64,000 nt of DNA. Origin: Polynucleobacter paneuropaeus (lineage in GTDB: Bacteria > Pseudomonadota > Gammaproteobacteria > Burkholderiales > Burkholderiaceae). The DNA lies in NCBI RefSeq assembly GCF_003261235.1, contig NZ_CP030085.1, positions 973,454 to 1,037,453 on the forward strand. The letters are read 5' to 3'. The notes under the pieces were generated by a model that ran no database searches, was not told the origin of the DNA, and was given only the letters and a program-made list of their open reading frames with translations. Every line of letters begins with the position of its first letter. Position 1 is the first letter of the stretch. The translations under genes and the position numbers were made by a program. Below, one piece after another: positions 61,121 to 64,000 of this stretch.

Positions 61121-64000
61121 CTAGCGCAGGCTTGCCAGGACCTTTTCGAGTCGCTTGAGTGACATGGGACTCGGTGTTCTAAGCTCTTGGGCAAAAAGGG
61201 CTACTCTGAGCTCCTCTAGCTGCCAGCGGAAGTCCTGAAGGCCTTGATGTTCTGCCATCACATAGGATGCTGAGCCTTTAGAGCCCTGCAGTAATTTTTG
61301 CCATGGTCTTGCAACAGACTCCCAATCTTTTTGGCACTGAGCATCTCTGGCAGGATTAGACCTGAGCTTATCAATGCGCATCTGAACCGCCTTGAGGTAG
61401 CGCGGCAAATGGACCAGCTGCGGATAAGGAATGTCAGAGACAAACTTGGGGAATATCAGTCCCTGCAATTGACTCTGAATATCAGCATATGCAGTTGCGG
61501 AAGATGCTTTAGCCTGCGCCATTTTTTTCTGTACATCAGTATTGGCCTGTAATGCGTTCAAAGCATGCTTAGCGATCTCTTGTGCGATCAAAGCCAATCT
61601 TGGCTTACCGGTCTGCAATCGCTCATTAAATTGATTAGCATTGATCGGCAAAGATTCGCTCATGAAGGCCCGCTCGATCGCTAGGTTCAGAATTTGTTCT
61701 ACTAAGTTATCAACCGAGCCAATGTTGATAAACAATAAACCGAGCTCACGCATACCCGGTAATTGTTTTTGCAGGGATTTGATGGTGTCCTTATTGGCGA
61801 TTGCGAAGAGTTTGCGCAATCCTTGATGATGTATTTTCTGGGCCTCTAGTAAATCATCAAAGACTTCAAGATCGCATGAATCTCCACGATCGACTAATGC
61901 AGGATAGCCAAACAGCAGCTTATTGCCCTTCTTAATCTCCAGTGTTTCTGGTAGCTCGCCAAAATCCCATGATCGGTATCCACCTTGACTAATCTCAATC
62001 GTGGGTTTTGCTCCATCCGATTGTGTGGATTCTGCTTTTGCTGTGATATCGCCTTCTTGAGCGAGGGCCTGAAAGGCATCACGGGCAATGCCGCCAAACT
62101 CTGCGCGGAGCTTGACGAGATTGCGATCGAGCTCAAGCTGGCGCCCATGCTCATCAATCAATCGAAAGTTCATCGATAAATGCTGGGGTAAAGCTTCAGG
62201 ACGAAAATCGGTCCGCGCAATCTCAATGCCCCGTTCTTTTTGAATGTCTCTAATCAGATGCTCTACAAAATCACCAACTCCGAACAGCTTTTCCTCAAGA
62301 CAGCGCTCCAAGAATTCTTGCGCATAAGCCGGCAAGGGAACTAAGTGGCGCCGTAATTTTTGTGGCAAAGATTTAAGTAAAAGCTGAGTCTTCTCTTCAC
62401 ACATGCCTGGCACCAACCATTCACAACGGCGGCCATCAACTTGATTTAGCAGAGTCAGAGGAACGACCAAGGTCACACCGTCTTTGGGGCTACCTGGCTC
62501 AAAGTGATAGGTCAGGCTCAGCTCGCTTCCGCCAACCATCCATTTTTTAGGATAGCGATCGACAGTAATGCCTGCTGCCTCATGGCGCATCAAGTCTGAT
62601 TTGGACAAACGCATTTGACTATCAGCTTGAGGGGTTTTTAACCAAGCTTTCATCTCTTCGCGGTTGAGCACGGTCTTGGGCAGGCGTGCATCGTAGAAGG
62701 CATAGAGCAAATCATCATCGACCAATACATCGGGGCGACGAGAACGATGCTCTAAAGCCTCAATCTCTTTTATGAGTTGGTGGTTGTGCCAAAAGAAGTT
62801 AAAGCTCTCGGGATATTTTCTTTTTGCCTCTGCCTGGATTTCTCGCTCTAGGGCAGCGCTATCCATCCGCCCAAAGAGTGCTTCCTCAACGAGGGCTTGG
62901 CGAATAAATAATTCTCTAGCCAGCTCGGGGTCATGCGACTCATAGCGCACGCGGCGACCATGATAGATCGGCAGTCCATATAGGGTGCCCCGCTCAAACG
63001 CCATGACCTCACCCTGTCGGTTATCCCAAAAAGGGTCACTCAAAGATTTGATAAGGCGATGGGCGGCTACTTTTTCAATCCACTGAGGTTCAATCTTGGC
63101 AATCGTGCGCGCATACATGCGGGTGGTCTCTTGCATCTCGCCAGCCAAGAACCATGCTCCGGCTTTTTTACCGATCGTTGATCCTGGCCAAATAAATGGC
63201 CGGATGCCTCTGGCCCCGAGATAAGCTCCGGTTTTACTCCCCCGCTCTTGGGATTTTTCATCCTCCTCTTTTTTAGCAACGAAGCCAAGTAGGCCCGTCA
63301 GTAGCGCGAGATGAATTTGCTCATACGTTGCTGGAGTCGTGTTTTCTTTCCAGCCCTTCTCTCCTAACATTACATAGAGTTGACCATACACGTCACGCCA
63401 TTCCCTTAAACGCCGTGGTGATAGAAATTTACTGCGACACAGATTTTCTAACTGTCGATTGCTGTGCTTATGAGTCAACGCATCTTGATACCAATCCCAT
63501 AATTTAATAAAGCTCAGAAACTCCGAGCGCTCATCGGCAAATTGCAAATGGGCTTGGTCTGCAGCTTGAGCTTGCTCAAGCGGACGCTCTCGAGGATCTT
63601 GTGTTGCTAGTGCTGAAGCAATGATCGTGACTTCACGCAGAGCCTGTTGGTCTTTTGCAGCCAGCAGAATTCGGCCAATGCGAGGATCCAGCGGTAGGTC
63701 TGCCAATTGCTTGCCAATGGGGGTGAGCTTGAAACGGGTTTGGTCATCCTCATTGGGGTCGTATTCAATGGCGCCTAGCTCATCTAAGAGCTGTATCCCA
63801 TCAGCGATTGCTCTACCTAATGGTCGGTCTAAAAATGGAAATTCGTTTACCTTCGAAAGCTTGAGAGCGCTCATACGAAGCAGCACTGCTGCTAATGAGC
63901 TGCGCAGAATCTCCGGATCGGTAAAGCGGTCACGGGATTGAAAATCCTGCTCACTGTATAAACGAATACAAATACCATCCGATACGCGACCGCAACGACC
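61121..64000 (-). CDS. hrpA: ATP-dependent RNA helicase HrpA, N-terminal part outside window
   Basis: DEAH-box helicase; the frame is open to the window edge, so only the C-terminal 959 residues or so are seen. The first residues, GRCGRVSDGICIRLY, are helicase motif VI, and are followed by the HA2/ratchet region, an OB-fold domain and the long C-terminal DUF3418 region typical of HrpA (for example YDARLPKTVLNREEM and LTYHFEPGSPKDGVTL). The first Met in view, at 63886, is internal. It precedes the YVTN gene by 17 bases. Confidence 0.95.
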   Translation of the reverse strand, partial: GRCGRVSDGICIRLYSEQDFQSRDRFTDPEILRSSLAAVLLRMSALKLSKVNEFPFLDRPLGRAIADGIQLLDELGAIEYDPNEDDQTRFKLTPIGKQLADLPLDPRIGRILLAAKDQQALREVTIIASALATQDPRERPLEQAQAADQAHLQFADERSEFLSFIKLWDWYQDALTHKHSNRQLENLCRSKFLSPRRLREWRDVYGQLYVMLGEKGWKENTTPATYEQIHLALLTGLLGFVAKKEEDEKSQERGSKTGAYLGARGIRPFIWPGSTIGKKAGAWFLAGEMQETTRMYARTIAKIEPQWIEKVAAHRLIKSLSDPFWDNRQGEVMAFERGTLYGLPIYHGRRVRYESHDPELARELFIRQALVEEALFGRMDSAALEREIQAEAKRKYPESFNFFWHNHQLIKEIEALEHRSRRPDVLVDDDLLYAFYDARLPKTVLNREEMKAWLKTPQADSQMRLSKSDLMRHEAAGITVDRYPKKWMVGGSELSLTYHFEPGSPKDGVTLVVPLTLLNQVDGRRCEWLVPGMCEEKTQLLLKSLPQKLRRHLVPLPAYAQEFLERCLEEKLFGVGDFVEHLIRDIQKERGIEIARTDFRPEALPQHLSMNFRLIDEHGRQLELDRNLVKLRAEFGGIARDAFQALAQEGDITAKAESTQSDGAKPTIEISQGGYRSWDFGELPETLEIKKGNKLLFGYPALVDRGDSCDLEVFDDLLEAQKIHHQGLRKLFAIANKDTIKSLQKQLPGMRELGLLFINIGSVDNLVEQILNLAIERAFMSESLPINANQFNERLQTGKPRLALIAQEIAKHALNALQANTDVQKKMAQAKASSATAYADIQSQLQGLIFPKFVSDIPYPQLVHLPRYLKAVQMRIDKLRSNPARDAQCQKDWESVARPWQKLLQGSKGSASYVMAEHQGLQDFRWQLEELRVALFAQELRTPSPMSLKRLEKVLASLR

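Overview
The window looks like core chromosome of a betaproteobacterium of the order Burkholderiales. Moderate-to-low G+C, very short intergenic gaps, and gene orders typical of the order (sdhCDAB-sdhE-gltA; leuC-entericidin-leuD-leuB-asd-fimV-truA-trpFBA-accD-folC-SPOR-cvpA-purF-metZ; aceE-aceF-lpdA with a lipoyl domain on Lpd) make a streamlined freshwater lineage such as Polynucleobacter the best guess. That genus assignment is inferred from gene content, not from a marker comparison. I see no rRNA, tRNA, insertion sequence, prophage, CRISPR array or other mobile element, and no gene-free stretch longer than about 200 bases.

Layout. 1-1065 (+) is the 3' part of an ABC transporter ATPase gene. 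1052-21975 (-) is a run of 22 co-directional genes: succinate dehydrogenase, citrate synthase, leucine, aspartate-family and tryptophan biosynthesis, acetyl-CoA carboxylase beta, folylpolyglutamate synthase, PurF and MetZ. 22112-22849 (-) is a GntR/HutC-type regulator whose own promoter carries a perfect 14-bp palindrome. It lies divergently from mdh and a lysozyme-inhibitor-like gene (+, 23017-24399), followed by a bidirectional terminator. 24451-26441 (-) holds a DUF2863-type gene and yaaA. 26549-35582 (+) is a ten-gene run: GST, 3-hydroxybutyryl-CoA dehydrogenase, DUF3429 protein, rarA, periplasmic cyclophilin, a PabB-PabC fusion, NUDIX, aat, bpt, pyrD. An IclR regulator (+) follows, then pbpG-type endopeptidase and an EamA exporter (-), and a phasin (+).

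39345-45165 (-) encodes the pyruvate dehydrogenase complex (aceE-aceF-lpdA). Divergent from it is a PAS histidine kinase / FixJ-type regulator pair overlapping folD (+), then prlC. 51561-56413 (-) is glnA-ntrB-ntrC-xth, preceded by two NtrC-type palindromes. 56589-64000 (-) is a compact set running from the 3' part of hrpA through a YVTN beta-propeller protein, a polysaccharide-deacetylase-like protein, a fatty acid hydroxylase, an EI24/CysZ-like membrane protein and a CinA N-terminal-like protein.

Most of the window is ordinary housekeeping sequence, and I do not see a clear new system. The best leads are regulatory. (1) NtrC has GAFPGA in place of the sigma-54-contacting GAFTGA loop, and glnA has NtrC-type palindromes but no -24/-12 promoter that I can find. 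(2) The GntR regulator between the sdh and mdh genes has a palindrome on its own -10 element. (3) An uncharacterised two-component pair sits divergently from the PDH operon, over repeated CATAAT elements.
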